The notes under the pieces are model-generated. The model was not told the origin of the DNA, ran no database searches, and was given only the letters and a program-made list of their open reading frames with translations. Both the position numbers and the translations under genes were made by a program. Below are positions 26,160-36,723 of a stretch of 59,129 nt of DNA, piece after piece. Origin of the DNA: Kiritimatiellia bacterium (lineage in GTDB: Bacteria; Verrucomicrobiota; Kiritimatiellia; RFP12; UBA1067); the NCBI GenBank assembly GCA_017403825.1, contig JAFRDO010000048.1, forward strand, positions 1 through 59,129, given 5' to 3'. Numbering within the stretch: position 1 is the stretch's first letter; each line of letters begins with the position of its first letter.

Positions 26160-28697
26160 GTGACACGTATAGCGCTGGCATTGATGCTTTGCGCGGTGGC
26201 GGCCTCCGCTGCGACAGTTGAAGAGCCTGAGTCATCGGTTAAGTGGATTTGCCCCCGCGAGACGTTCGCGGCGGGGATGGGCAAGCCCCGGTATTACAGG
26301 CGTACGTTCAATGTGTCGCCAGGCCTTCAAAGGGCGGTTGCAAGATGGTGGCTTGACGATGGCGGCGAGATATTTCTGGACGGACGGCCGGTCTCCGGAA
26401 GGTGCTGTGTCCGCATAGGCGACCCCGCAGACTTTACGGCAATGCTTGCCGCGCCGGGTCGGCATTGTCTTGCCGTCCGCAACGCCAACCTCGCCGGCAA
26501 GGGCGGCGTGTGCCTTGCGCTGGAACTCGCCTATGCGAACGGCACGGCGGATCATGTCCATACCGACGGCTCTTGGCGATGCGCAACGGAGGCCGTCGAC
26601 GGATGGGAAAAGGCGGATTTCGACGATTCGACATGGGACGCCGCAAAGGTTCACGACGACATAGCCGCAGGGCCGTGGAGCGCGCGTGCCGACATGACGC
26701 TTCTCCTGCCGCAAGGCGAACGCGACGCCGTGGCGCGGTTCCGCGAGATGCGAGACGCCCGGTTGAAGTCCGTGCTTGCGGAGATGGAGAAGGAGCCAAG
26801 GCCCAGGTGCTGCATCGGCTACGACAGGGGCAAAGCGTTTTTCGACATCGGAGGGAAGCGGTTCGAATCCACGTTCTACAACGCTTCCGAATCATGGCAT
26901 GACGACAACCGCAAGCTGCGCCGGCAGACGGCGTATTTCCGCGATGCAGGCGTCCACCTGTTTGGGCTTGGCCTCAACCTTGAGACGGCCTGGCGGCCTG
27001 ACGGTACGGTTGACGTGACGTTCGCCGAAGAGGCGATGCGCTCGGCGCTGGCCATCGACCCGGAAGCACGTTTCTTTGTCTGCCTTTCGGCTGTCCTTCC
27101 GCCAAGGTGGTGGGCGGCGTCGCATCAGGACGAGCTGGTCGGCTATATCGGCGCGGAAGTGGACATCAACCAGCGCGAGTGCCTGAAGAACTGCGCGGCG
27201 CCGTCGGCGGCGTCGAAAGCGTGGCGGAGCGATTTCGAGAAATGCCTGCGTAATGCCGTGGCGCAGTTTGAAGGGAGCGTGTTCGCAAAGCGCATCTTCG
27301 CGTACCGCGTCGATTGGGGAATCAACCACGAATGGCATTATTACGGAATGCGCGGACTGATGCCCGACAACGGCAAGGCCATGACAAGCGCATTTCGCGG
27401 ATGGCTGCGGAAGGCATACGGCGATGATGTGGCGGCCTTGCGCACTGCATGGAATGACAGCTCCGTGACGTTTGAGACGGCGGTCACGCCGTCCGCCGCC
27501 GACAGGTTGCGCAAGTCTTCCGGACGTTTCAGGGATCCCGTCAAGGAGCGCAACGTCATCGACTACGAGCGCTGCCACGCCCGACTCCTTCGAAGCCTCC
27601 TTCTTGCCTGCAACAGGGCCGTCAAGGAGGCTTGCGGCGGAAGGGCGCTTGTCGGGAACTACTGCGGCTACTACTTCGGCGTGCCCGAAACCGCCGAAGG
27701 CTGGCATCTGGAAAACGATGTCATTCTTGATTCTCCATACGTTGACTTTCAGTGCTCGCCGTCGATATATGGTGCGGAATCCAGGCGGCGCGGCTGCGGA
27801 CAGTACGCCCGCTGCCTGCTTGAGGGGCTGAGGAGCAGGGGGAAGCTTGCCATACTTGAAGCCGACAATTCGACCACGGCCTCCGAATCTCCGTACTGCC
27901 GCTATTCCGATTCGACGGAGGCGGACATCGCTGTGCTTGCGCGGGATTTCGCGCAGTCGCTTTGCTGGGGGTGCGGTTACTGGTATTTCGACTTTGGGCA
28001 GGGTTGGTACGCGGACGCCGCGTTCAAGGACTTCTTCGCCAAGATATATCCGATTCGCCGCCGCAGCGACGACTGCCGCAGCGTGTCGGAGGTCCTTGTC
28101 GTAGGCGACTACGAAAGTGTGATGTTTACGCACGCCGAATGTCCGCCTCTCAAGGAAAATCTCGCCATGACGGACTTGGCGAACGCCATGAGCTGCGCGG
28201 GCGCCCCGTTCGACTCCGCCTCGGTTGGCGATGTTGCGAACGGGCGGGTGAAAGAGTACAAGGCGTACATATTCCCGAATCTGCATTATGCGACGGACGA
28301 GAAGCGCGATGCCGTGCTGCGCCTGCGCCGGCAGGGCGCGAAGCTGGCGTGGATAGGCGCGGCAGGCGCCATCGGGCCGGATGGCACCGTTCCCAAAGGA
28401 ATTGCCGAGCCTGGAGATGCGGCGTTCGACACGGCCCCGACGCGTGCGCAGCTGCGAGACTTCCTTTCCGGTGCGGGCGTGCATTTCTACAATGACGACG
28501 CCGATGCGGCGGTCTACGCCAACGCTTCCTATGTTGCACTTCACAACGCCCGCGCCGGACGGAGGACGATTCGCCTGCAGCATGCTGCGCGAGTGACGGA
28601 GCTCTACCCCGAGCATCGCCCCGTGTCGGCCGGCTGCTCGGAATTCTCGTTTGACGCGCGTGGCCCAGCCACCACCATTTTCCTTGTCGAGAAATGA
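26160..28697 (+). CDS. Secreted GH42-like beta-galactosidase family protein with N-terminal Gal-binding-like domain
   Basis: 845 residues. GTG start one base after the previous stop. Signal peptide, then a jelly-roll domain (about 25-180, YYRRTFNV, WWLDDGGEIFLDGRPV, WEKADFDDSTWDAAKV) and a TIM barrel with GINHEWHYYG (putative acid/base E391), FRGWLRKAYGDDVAALRTAWND, LILEADN-like AILEADNST (putative nucleophile E567) and a GATase-like trimerisation region (SEVLVVGDYESVMFT, YIFPNLHYATDEKRDAVLRLRRQGAKLAWIG). Substrate probably a galactoside or related host or plant glycan; uncertain. Overlaps the next gene by 4 nt. Confidence 0.82.
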   Translation: MTRIALALMLCAVAASAATVEEPESSVKWICPRETFAAGMGKPRYYRRTFNVSPGLQRAVARWWLDDGGEIFLDGRPVSGRCCVRIGDPADFTAMLAAPGRHCLAVRNANLAGKGGVCLALELAYANGTADHVHTDGSWRCATEAVDGWEKADFDDSTWDAAKVHDDIAAGPWSARADMTLLLPQGERDAVARFREMRDARLKSVLAEMEKEPRPRCCIGYDRGKAFFDIGGKRFESTFYNASESWHDDNRKLRRQTAYFRDAGVHLFGLGLNLETAWRPDGTVDVTFAEEAMRSALAIDPEARFFVCLSAVLPPRWWAASHQDELVGYIGAEVDINQRECLKNCAAPSAASKAWRSDFEKCLRNAVAQFEGSVFAKRIFAYRVDWGINHEWHYYGMRGLMPDNGKAMTSAFRGWLRKAYGDDVAALRTAWNDSSVTFETAVTPSAADRLRKSSGRFRDPVKERNVIDYERCHARLLRSLLLACNRAVKEACGGRALVGNYCGYYFGVPETAEGWHLENDVILDSPYVDFQCSPSIYGAESRRRGCGQYARCLLEGLRSRGKLAILEADNSTTASESPYCRYSDSTEADIAVLARDFAQSLCWGCGYWYFDFGQGWYADAAFKDFFAKIYPIRRRSDDCRSVSEVLVVGDYESVMFTHAECPPLKENLAMTDLANAMSCAGAPFDSASVGDVANGRVKEYKAYIFPNLHYATDEKRDAVLRLRRQGAKLAWIGAAGAIGPDGTVPKGIAEPGDAAFDTAPTRAQLRDFLSGAGVHFYNDDADAAVYANASYVALHNARAGRRTIRLQHAARVTELYPEHRPVSAGCSEFSFDARGPATTIFLVEK

Positions 28698-31066
28698 ACG
28701 CCAGGCACATATTGATCTTCGTAATTGCAGCGGTCGGCCTTCGTTGCCAGAGCCCTGCGGCGGTTCAGCGCATTTTCAGGCAGCCATCGTACACGCGCGG
28801 CAATGCGGGGCTTACGGTGCGCTATGAGATAGAGCGCGCGTCCTGGATATCGCACCCGTCGGCGCGCGACGAGGGCGGCGGGCTGTTCGTCAGGTACCGG
28901 TGCGCGTTTCGTGCGGAGAGTCAGGAGCCGTTCGAGATTGACGTGTCTGGAGACGGGCGCTTTACCATGTTGCTTGACGGCGAGGTGATCGCACGGGGGC
29001 CGCACCGCGGTCTTGTCGAGAACTGGCAGTTCCAGTCGTACCGGCTGTCGCTCGACGCGGGCGAGCATCTGCTCGAAGCCGTCGCATGGAGTGCAGGCGA
29101 AAAGGCCCCGCGGGCCCAGCTCGAGTACCGCCACGGCTTTGTCCTGAAGGCAAGCGGGGCGTATGACGACGTCCTGACGACCGGCAAGGCGGCATGGAAG
29201 GCCGGGGTCATTCGCGGAACCCGGTTCACGGGCCAGGGCTGGAGCGGTGCGTTTGGCACTGGCTGGGAGACGAGTGCTGCCGGGACGGGATTTCTCGACG
29301 AGCAGCCTGAGGAATGGACTGCTGCATGCGTAAGCGAAGAGCCGCAGGGTGAAAGCGTCGCCAGCGGCGTGCGGCGCAAGGGGCGGCTGCTGTATCCGTC
29401 TCAGCTGCCGGACCAGCTGAACAATGCGATCCGTCCCGGCGAAGTCGTTGACGGCGGACAGATGTGCGGCGTAGTCCCGAAGAAGACCAAGAGGAGATTG
29501 CTCTGGGACCTTGGCGACTACTACTGCGCGTATCCGGTATTGAAGGTGTCTGGCGGCGCAGGGGCGACTGTCCGGTGGGGGTGGACGGAGTCGCTGCGCG
29601 AGGCGGGCGGCGCGAAGGGAAACCGCAACGAGTGGCGAGGCAAGAAGTTCAACGGGTTCGGCGACAGGTTCACGTGCGACGGACGGAGCGCCGCCGTGTT
29701 CACAGCGCCATGGATGCGGTGCGGACGCTGGTGCGAGCTTTTGGTGGAGACGGCGGACGAGCCGCTTGAGATAAAGGACGCGTTTATTGAGGAGACTCGC
29801 TATCCGCTGGGACGGGAGTGGACGTTCGAGTGCTCCGATCCGTCTGTGGGCGAGGTGCTGGCGATATGCCGCCGTGGTATGGAGGAATGTACGCACGAGA
29901 TGCTGTTCGATTGTCCGTTCTACGAGCAGCAGATGTATCCCGGCGACGGACGCGTGGAGCTTCAGGTGCTTGAAGCGGGCAGCAAAGACAGGCGGATTGC
30001 GCAGCGTGTCGTAGAGTTGTTTGATTTCGCCCGGCGCAATGACGGTTTCGTGCCGATGAACTTTCCGTGCTGGCTGCTGCAGGAGTCGGGCACTTACACG
30101 ATGTGCTATGCGATGATGTACGGCGACCTTGCTGAGTGGGGCGTCAACGCGAAATGGCTTTCGGCACGCCTGCCGGGGCTGAGGCACACGATGTGCGCGT
30201 TGCAGCGCCATGAGAACGAGGACGGGCTGCTGACCGATCTCCCCGGTTGGCCGTTCGTCGACTGGGTGCCCGAATGGAACCACGGCGAGGCTCCTGACGG
30301 GCGGACGCCGGGGCGGGCTAACTCAATCCATTCCCTGTTTTGGGTGCTGGCCATGCAGAGCGCCGCTGCGACGGAGCGCCGCTGCGGCGATGATGCGCAG
30401 GCCGACTATTGGCTTGGACGCGCCCGACGCACGTTCGATGCGGTTCGCGTGCGGTTCTGGGATGAGGGGCGTGGACTTTTCGCCGACGACCTCGCGCACT
30501 CGAAATGGTCCGAGCATGCCCAGTCGCTCGCGATGGCGACGGGGCTGATGAGGGCGGACGAGGAAGAACGCGCTTTCGAGGGCCTGCTGTCGTCGCAGGA
30601 TCTCGCACGTGCGACAGTGTATTTCTCCCACTATCTTTTCGGTGCGTATTTCCGTCGCGGGCGCGGCGATCTCTTTCTCAAGAAGCTGGACCTGTGGCGC
30701 GATTACGTCCGGCTTGGCCTGAAGACGCCGCTTGAAAGCCCGGGCGCGAATGCGCGAAGCGACTGCCATGCATGGGGCGCGCACCCGATCTACCATGCGC
30801 TTACAGGGCTTGCAGGCATACGGCCTGCCGCGTTGGGCTACTCCAAGGTGGAGATTGCGCCTTCCCCCGGCGGCCTTTCGTTCGTTCGCGCGCATGCGCC
30901 GCATCCGAAAGGAGACATCGCCGTCGACCTGCGCTTTGACGGAGCAGACGCGGCGGGGACTGTCACGTTGCCGGAGGGCATAGACGGGATCTTCAAATGG
31001 GGTGGCGCGGAAAGGCCGCTTGCGCCGGGCGAGAACAGGATTGAATCGAAGGGAGCGGGAAGATGA
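28694..31066 (+). CDS. GH78-like alpha-L-rhamnosidase
   Basis: 790 residues with a signal peptide. N-terminal beta-sandwich domains (ISHPSARD, FEIDVSGDGRFTMLLDGEVIARGPHRG) precede an (alpha/alpha)6 barrel with DCPFYEQQMYPGDGRVELQ (about 406-425), the family's conserved acidic block, and NSIHSLFWVLAM. The late motif SDCHAWGAHPIYH is typical of GH78, followed by a C-terminal beta domain. It would release terminal rhamnose or a related sugar. Overlaps both neighbours by 4 nt. Confidence 0.88.
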   Translation: MNARHILIFVIAAVGLRCQSPAAVQRIFRQPSYTRGNAGLTVRYEIERASWISHPSARDEGGGLFVRYRCAFRAESQEPFEIDVSGDGRFTMLLDGEVIARGPHRGLVENWQFQSYRLSLDAGEHLLEAVAWSAGEKAPRAQLEYRHGFVLKASGAYDDVLTTGKAAWKAGVIRGTRFTGQGWSGAFGTGWETSAAGTGFLDEQPEEWTAACVSEEPQGESVASGVRRKGRLLYPSQLPDQLNNAIRPGEVVDGGQMCGVVPKKTKRRLLWDLGDYYCAYPVLKVSGGAGATVRWGWTESLREAGGAKGNRNEWRGKKFNGFGDRFTCDGRSAAVFTAPWMRCGRWCELLVETADEPLEIKDAFIEETRYPLGREWTFECSDPSVGEVLAICRRGMEECTHEMLFDCPFYEQQMYPGDGRVELQVLEAGSKDRRIAQRVVELFDFARRNDGFVPMNFPCWLLQESGTYTMCYAMMYGDLAEWGVNAKWLSARLPGLRHTMCALQRHENEDGLLTDLPGWPFVDWVPEWNHGEAPDGRTPGRANSIHSLFWVLAMQSAAATERRCGDDAQADYWLGRARRTFDAVRVRFWDEGRGLFADDLAHSKWSEHAQSLAMATGLMRADEEERAFEGLLSSQDLARATVYFSHYLFGAYFRRGRGDLFLKKLDLWRDYVRLGLKTPLESPGANARSDCHAWGAHPIYHALTGLAGIRPAALGYSKVEIAPSPGGLSFVRAHAPHPKGDIAVDLRFDGADAAGTVTLPEGIDGIFKWGGAERPLAPGENRIESKGAGR

Positions 31067-33327
31067 AGAGAGCAGGTGCCTTTGCAGCCGTTGCCGCGGC
31101 CGTGTGGTGCGCGACGGCTTTGGCCGCAGACGACGTGGTTTTCGAGAACAGGCGCATGACGCTGCGCATCGGCGAGAATGCCTGCGCGAAATCGCTCGTT
31201 GTAAAGGCAACCGGCGAAGAGTGTTTGCGATCTGGCGCGGCTGTTCCTCTTTTTGCGTCCGCGCAGATAAGGCCGTTCAACAACCAGACGAAGCTCATCC
31301 ATCCCAGCAAGCGAATGACGTATCGCGCCAACAGGCTCCGCCGGGATGGAGACAAATTGGTTGTCGGCTTCGAGCTGGCGCCTTACGAGGCCATTGTCAA
31401 GGTTGATTGCCACGACGACTACATGGTCTTCACGCTTGAGGATTTCATCTCGGACACCGTGCAGGAGCGGCAGTACAGGCGGCTTGTGATGGACGTGCCG
31501 CCCGTCGCCGGCTTTCGCATCATGCAGCTGCCCGTGGCGGAACGTCGCAATTTCGGCGACTGGGTAAACGCCGCATGGGATGACAAGGCGGCGGTTGCGG
31601 TGATGTCTGTCGATCCTTTTTCCGAAGTCGACCATGAGGATTGCGCTGGCGGCAGGGTGCTGACCGCAGACCTGCAGCGTGGCATGAAACTGCGCGGCGG
31701 CTCGGCGGCGATCGTCGCGGGGGCTGGCCGGGAGGCGTTTCTGGACGCCGTGGACAGGCTGGAGGCGGACTACGCACTGCCGCGTGGAGTCGCTGCGCGC
31801 CGGTCGCCAATCATAAACGCATCCATCTGCTGGAGCGACACGCTCTATCCCGGCAACGTGGATCAGCACATCGAGCTGGCGAAGAGAGGCGGATTCCGTT
31901 TGATGCTCATCTACTACACCAAGTTCACCGACGACTATGGCTGGGCCACGATCGGCGACTACCGTCCCAACAAGAAGCTCTATCCCCGCGGCTATGACGA
32001 CATACGGGACATGCTGGGCAAGATAAGGGCGGCTGGCATCAAGCCGGGCCTTCACCTGCTGCAGACGCACATCGGGCTGCGGAGCCGCTACGTGACGCCC
32101 GTCGCCGACCCGCGCCTGAACCACACGCGCACGTTCACGCTGTCGGCGCCGCTCCCCTGCGGCACGAACGAATGCGAGATCGCCGTCGAGGAGAACCCGG
32201 TGGATTCGCCGCGCCATCCGAAATGCAGGGTGCTTCAGTTCGGCGGCGAGCTGCTGCACTACGCGGACTACACGACGGAACCGCCCTACAGGTTCACGGG
32301 GTGCGCGCGCGGTCATTGCGCTACGCAGCCGCAGGAGCACCCGCGCGGCCAGGTGGGTGGCGTGCTGGACATCAGCGAGTTCGCCGGGCTCAGCTGCTAC
32401 ATTGACCAGCGCACCTCTTTGCAGGACGAAGTGGCTGAGAAGATAGCAAAACTCTACAACTGCGGCTTCGAGTTCTGCTACATGGATGGTTCGGAGGGCG
32501 TCAACCCGCCGTGCGGCATAAACGTTTCGTATGCCCAGTGGCGTGTTGCCCGCAAGTTCGCCACGCCGCCGATATTCACAGAGGGCGCGGCGAAGTCGCA
32601 CTTCGGCTGGCACCTTCAGGCTGGTGCGAATGCGTTTGACGTGTTTCCGCCTGAGACGTTCAAGGAGAAAATCGCCACTTATCCGCAGGCGAGCGCCCCG
32701 CTGATGCGCCGCAACTTCACGCGGCTTGATTTCGGCTGGTGGGACGTAACGCTGCCTGGCACGAAGCCGATAAACAGGGACTACGTGAGCGAAACAGGCG
32801 TCCAGCCTGACATGTGGGAGTGGGGGACGAGCCGCGCCGCCGCATGGGACTGTCCGGCGGCGATCCATCTGAACCCGGGCCATTTCTTCAAGCATCCGCG
32901 AGCTGACGACTTGCTGGAGGTCATGCGCAGGTGGGAGGACGTCCGCGCAAGGAACTGGCTCACGGCAGAGCAGAAGGAGGCGTTGAAGTCGCCAACGCAA
33001 GAGCACCATCTTCTCGTCAACGGGAAAGGCGAGTATGAGCTTGTGCCGATTCGTGAGATTCGTGGCGTCGCCGGCGGGTGTATATCGGCCTTTCTCTTTT
33101 CAAGGAATGGTCGGCGCGTCGTGACGATGTGGCACAATACGGGAAAAGGGCGCCTGTCGTTTCCGCCTGGGTTCGTGTTCACGCTTCGGAAAGAGCCGGA
33201 CGGCGAACCGCTGGCGGCGGAAAATAACGCATTCGATGTCTCTGGACGTGTTTATATCGATACGGATGCCATAGATGATGTGGTCGTCAAAGCGCTTTCG
33301 GAAGCCTCGCTGGCGGGATCGTTGTAG
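31063..33327 (+). CDS. Large secreted TIM-barrel glycosidase-like protein, family uncertain
   Basis: 754 residues with a signal peptide. N-terminal beta-sandwich (about 25-230), then a barrel with SICWSDTLYPGNVDQHIELAKRGG, GDYRPNKKLYPRGYDDI and AAGIKPGLHLLQTHIG. FCYMDGSEG supplies the probable nucleophile Asp, as in clan GH-D/GH31-like enzymes. An insertion of about 100 residues with several Cys sits before it. A C-terminal beta domain ends the protein. The overall layout suggests an alpha-glycosidase; substrate unknown. Confidence 0.7.
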   Translation: MKRAGAFAAVAAAVWCATALAADDVVFENRRMTLRIGENACAKSLVVKATGEECLRSGAAVPLFASAQIRPFNNQTKLIHPSKRMTYRANRLRRDGDKLVVGFELAPYEAIVKVDCHDDYMVFTLEDFISDTVQERQYRRLVMDVPPVAGFRIMQLPVAERRNFGDWVNAAWDDKAAVAVMSVDPFSEVDHEDCAGGRVLTADLQRGMKLRGGSAAIVAGAGREAFLDAVDRLEADYALPRGVAARRSPIINASICWSDTLYPGNVDQHIELAKRGGFRLMLIYYTKFTDDYGWATIGDYRPNKKLYPRGYDDIRDMLGKIRAAGIKPGLHLLQTHIGLRSRYVTPVADPRLNHTRTFTLSAPLPCGTNECEIAVEENPVDSPRHPKCRVLQFGGELLHYADYTTEPPYRFTGCARGHCATQPQEHPRGQVGGVLDISEFAGLSCYIDQRTSLQDEVAEKIAKLYNCGFEFCYMDGSEGVNPPCGINVSYAQWRVARKFATPPIFTEGAAKSHFGWHLQAGANAFDVFPPETFKEKIATYPQASAPLMRRNFTRLDFGWWDVTLPGTKPINRDYVSETGVQPDMWEWGTSRAAAWDCPAAIHLNPGHFFKHPRADDLLEVMRRWEDVRARNWLTAEQKEALKSPTQEHHLLVNGKGEYELVPIREIRGVAGGCISAFLFSRNGRRVVTMWHNTGKGRLSFPPGFVFTLRKEPDGEPLAAENNAFDVSGRVYIDTDAIDDVVVKALSEASLAGSL

Positions 33328-33343
33328 CATTGTGAAGAACGTC

Positions 33344-36300
33344 ATGAATACATCTGGAAAGCAATTGGCGACTTTGCTCGGCCTTGCGGCGATTCGCATG
33401 CTGCTGGCTTCGGACTTGTCGCTTGATGTCGATACCGGCAACGCGCTGCATCTGGTACATGACCCATGTTCGCCCGTTGCGGCGGTCGTCTCCAACGCAT
33501 CTTCTTCAACGCGGACTGTCGGAGGACGGCTTGAGGTGCGGGACTGGAAAGGCCGTGGTTTCAGCATGCCTGTGGCCGACACACTGCCTTCAGGCAAGGC
33601 TGGCCGATATCCTCTGCCAGGGTCACTCCCGGCAAAGGGTTTCTATCGCATAAGTCTTTTTGAGGGAAACGCAGGCAAGCCTGTCGCCTCGACAAGTTTT
33701 GCGTTTGTGGAACGGCACGATGTGACGCCGCTCCTGGCCAAGCCGAAGTTTCGTTTCGGCTTCACCGATCATCCGCTCTATTACTCTCCGGAGGAACGGC
33801 GCCTCTTGTACGATGCGTTTGTGGCGTCGGGTGCTAAACTTGCCCGTGTCGGCCTTGCCGGGTTTGGCGACGTGCTGTCTGGCGGCGAGGGCTGCTTCGA
33901 CTGGCGAGAGTCCGACGAGGGCATAGAGGCGTTCCGTAGCCGTGGAATATCGATCAATGCCACGATTTACGGTAGGGTGCCGCGCTGGGCGGCCGAGTCG
34001 AACCGTGTGGCAAACTGCATTCGAGACAAGGTTGAATGGGCGATAGGCTGCATGCCGCCCCGGGAAGGGTTGTTCAGGGACTATTGCCGGGTTCTTGCGG
34101 CTCGCTATGGCACGCGGATAGACTACTATGAGATAGGCAATGAATTCGACATGGTGCCGCGTTGGATACTGCCGCCCGAGGTGGCGTTACGCCTTCAGCG
34201 CGAAGCGTGGGAGGGCATAAAGGAAGCGTGCCCTGCAGCGTGCGTCACCACATGCGGATGGGCGGTTGGAGGCTCGGATGACTACTATCATAAAGGCAAG
34301 CGCCTGCCGAACCTCGGCATCATGGAGGAGTTCCTTGAAAAGGGACAGGGCTGGTTCGATGTCTTGCCGGTGCATCTGCACGGGTCTTTTGAGAATTACG
34401 AGACGAGACTCAATTCCAGATTCTTCCCTTTGCTGAAACGCTATGGCGTCAAGCAGCCGTGGTATTCGAACGAGACGGCCGACCATATATCAGGCGGGCG
34501 CGAAGTGCCTGTTGCTGTCGATGTGTGGCGGAAGATACTGTATGCATGGGCACACGGAAGCACAGATTACACCTGGTACAACCTGCGGGCGAAGGCTGGA
34601 CGCGCAGGCGCCGGGGTGGAATGGGCGTATGGCGTAATGACGCACGACTGGCATCCTATGCCGGCTTTCGCCTCCTTCTGCGCCTTGGCGGCCATATTCA
34701 ACGGACTTGATTTTGAATGCGCCCATGCCGATGTAGACAAACTGAAGGTTTATCGCTTTAAGGGAGGCGATAGAATCGTCCTTGTCGGCTGGACCGCTGG
34801 CGACGCACATTCAGCAGTGCACTTGGCCACCGATGCGCATGGAGCTGAACTGTACGATGTGATGGGACAGAGAATGCCGGTGACGGTGGCGGATGGCAAG
34901 TTCGAGTGGGATGTGTCCGCGGAACCTGCTGCGCTTGTGCTCTCGGCGGCGACGCAACTGAAAGTGGACTGTCGGTTCTCTTCGGGCAGGGGATGCGGTG
35001 ACTTCCCGAAGCGTGGCCTCATTGCGCATCGCGGCGACGTGGACGAATTCCCGGAAAGCACGATTCCGGCGTTTCGCTCGGCTGTTGCAAAAGGCGCGGA
35101 GATGATTGAACTTGATGAATGGCGATGCAAGACGGGCGAGCTTGTCGTCATGCACGATCCTTCGGTTGATCGTACGACTGACGGCAAGGGGCGGATTGCC
35201 GACCTGACGCTTGCGGAAATCAAGTCACTTGATGCGGGTGTGAAGCGCGGGCCGCAGTTTGCCGGCCTCAAGGTGTTGACTCTCGATGAGGCTCTTGCCG
35301 TCTTCCCGAAGACAGGGCTTTATCTCAATATCCATTGCAAGACAGGCGACGCCGCGCCGGAAGTTGCCGATCTTCTGCGCCGCACGGGACGTCTGGCGCA
35401 GGGCATACTGATGATGGACGACCCCGAGGCGCTTGCCGCCGTGAGGTCACAGTGCCCTTGGGCCAAGACGGGATTGGTGATGAACACTGATGCCGGATGG
35501 GCGAAGCCTTGGACAGAGGACGAGGCATGGCGGAAGCTCAAGGCGGCTGCGGATGCCGGCGTTGAGTTTGTGCAGATACTGCCGAACTGCGTTTGCACGA
35601 AAGAGCAGTTTGCCTATCTGCACGAACGAGGCATTCGCACCACGTACTTCGTGGCCAATGACGAGGAGACGCTTCGCCAGAAGGTTGCGGAAGGCCACGA
35701 CTTTGTGTTCACAGATCGGTATTCTCCGCTTCGCGCCGTCTATGCGCGTTGCCGCGAAACCGCGCGAATGATGACCTTCAACATATGGGGCGATTACTTC
35801 GGCAATCCGCCGAATGAGCGGGAAGATGGTGTTGCGGATGCCATCGTGTCCGCCAGGCCGGATATAATCGCACTGCAGGAGGTGACTCCAAACTGGTGGA
35901 GATCTGCGCTGTTCCCTAAGTTGGACAAAGCCGGATATGCCGTGATTAAGGGGAACGAAGCCGAGGCGTTCAAGGCGGCATGCGCCTGCGGAATTGCCCC
36001 TGGCCGCTTGCGCAACCATGTGCCGCTCCTCTACAGGAAAGAAAGGTACAGGCTTGTCGATTGCGGGTTTGACGTGTTTCATGCGCGGCTGGAATACAAC
36101 AAGGGCCTGACGTGGGCCGTCCTTGAGGATAGGAACACGGGCGGACTCGTCGTTGCGGCATCTACGCATTTCTGGTGGCAGGCCAACGGGCGCGAGTCTG
36201 ATGCAATAAGAGAACAGAATGCGCAGATGCTGATATGGCGAGTCCGCTCGATAAAGTGGATGTACGGCGACGTCCCCGTCGTCGTCGGAGGGGATTTGAA

Positions 36301-36607
36301 TTCCAAGCCTGGAAGCTGGGCATACGAGATACTGGAAAAGGAAGGGTTCGTCACGGCGGCCGAAGCGGCGGACGACGCATCGAAGATTTCCTCCCACCAT
36401 GGCAATCCCAAGCGTGACGGTCAGGGGCGTTATCGCGGAACCTTGCGTGAAAAAGACAACACTTCCGCCACCTCGATCGACCATGTGCTAGTTGGAACGA
36501 ATCGCGTTCATGCGCTCCGCCATGCGGTGGTTACGGAACAGGGCGTCCTCGATGTTTCGGACCATTCGCCGGTCGTAGTCGATTTTGAGGCGAAGCCCGC
36601 GAAATAA
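33344..36607 (+). CDS. Triple fusion: glycosidase + glycerophosphodiester phosphodiesterase + EEP hydrolase
   Basis: 1087 residues from ATG 33344, which begins a signal peptide; earlier in-frame ATGs lie within the previous gene. Residues about 120-540 are a GH39/GH5-like barrel (YYEIGNEFD with acid/base E267; YSNET with putative nucleophile E377). Residues about 557-805 are GDPD: IAHRGDVDEFPEST (H562, R563, E571), ELDEW, VVMHDPSVDRTTDG, FVFTDRYS. Residues about 808-1085 are an endonuclease/exonuclease/phosphatase fold: MMTFNIWGD, IALQEVTP, VVGGDLNSKPG, SIDHVLVG, VSDHSPVVV. All three keep key residues. This suggests breakdown of a glycosylated phosphodiester substrate such as a glycolipid or teichoic-like polymer. 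Last gene of its operon. Confidence 0.9.
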   Translation: MNTSGKQLATLLGLAAIRMLLASDLSLDVDTGNALHLVHDPCSPVAAVVSNASSSTRTVGGRLEVRDWKGRGFSMPVADTLPSGKAGRYPLPGSLPAKGFYRISLFEGNAGKPVASTSFAFVERHDVTPLLAKPKFRFGFTDHPLYYSPEERRLLYDAFVASGAKLARVGLAGFGDVLSGGEGCFDWRESDEGIEAFRSRGISINATIYGRVPRWAAESNRVANCIRDKVEWAIGCMPPREGLFRDYCRVLAARYGTRIDYYEIGNEFDMVPRWILPPEVALRLQREAWEGIKEACPAACVTTCGWAVGGSDDYYHKGKRLPNLGIMEEFLEKGQGWFDVLPVHLHGSFENYETRLNSRFFPLLKRYGVKQPWYSNETADHISGGREVPVAVDVWRKILYAWAHGSTDYTWYNLRAKAGRAGAGVEWAYGVMTHDWHPMPAFASFCALAAIFNGLDFECAHADVDKLKVYRFKGGDRIVLVGWTAGDAHSAVHLATDAHGAELYDVMGQRMPVTVADGKFEWDVSAEPAALVLSAATQLKVDCRFSSGRGCGDFPKRGLIAHRGDVDEFPESTIPAFRSAVAKGAEMIELDEWRCKTGELVVMHDPSVDRTTDGKGRIADLTLAEIKSLDAGVKRGPQFAGLKVLTLDEALAVFPKTGLYLNIHCKTGDAAPEVADLLRRTGRLAQGILMMDDPEALAAVRSQCPWAKTGLVMNTDAGWAKPWTEDEAWRKLKAAADAGVEFVQILPNCVCTKEQFAYLHERGIRTTYFVANDEETLRQKVAEGHDFVFTDRYSPLRAVYARCRETARMMTFNIWGDYFGNPPNEREDGVADAIVSARPDIIALQEVTPNWWRSALFPKLDKAGYAVIKGNEAEAFKAACACGIAPGRLRNHVPLLYRKERYRLVDCGFDVFHARLEYNKGLTWAVLEDRNTGGLVVAASTHFWWQANGRESDAIREQNAQMLIWRVRSIKWMYGDVPVVVGGDLNSKPGSWAYEILEKEGFVTAAEAADDASKISSHHGNPKRDGQGRYRGTLREKDNTSATSIDHVLVGTNRVHALRHAVVTEQGVLDVSDHSPVVVDFEAKPAK

Positions 36608-36723
36608 GGTCGGGTGCCTCAACGGCTGGACGAGTCCGGGGACCCAGAGCCCTCCCTGTCAGAAAGTGTGAAGTAGTTCGCCTTGCATATCAGAAGCACA
36701 CAAGTGCAGAAAGGAAGGCAACT

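Noticed and set aside
26892..28616. Long minus-strand reading frame opposite the GH42-like gene
   Set aside because: It mirrors a conserved plus-strand gene in GC-rich DNA and has no recognisable domain. The same holds for 30838-33009, 28604-30283, 9620-10942 and 2533-3486.
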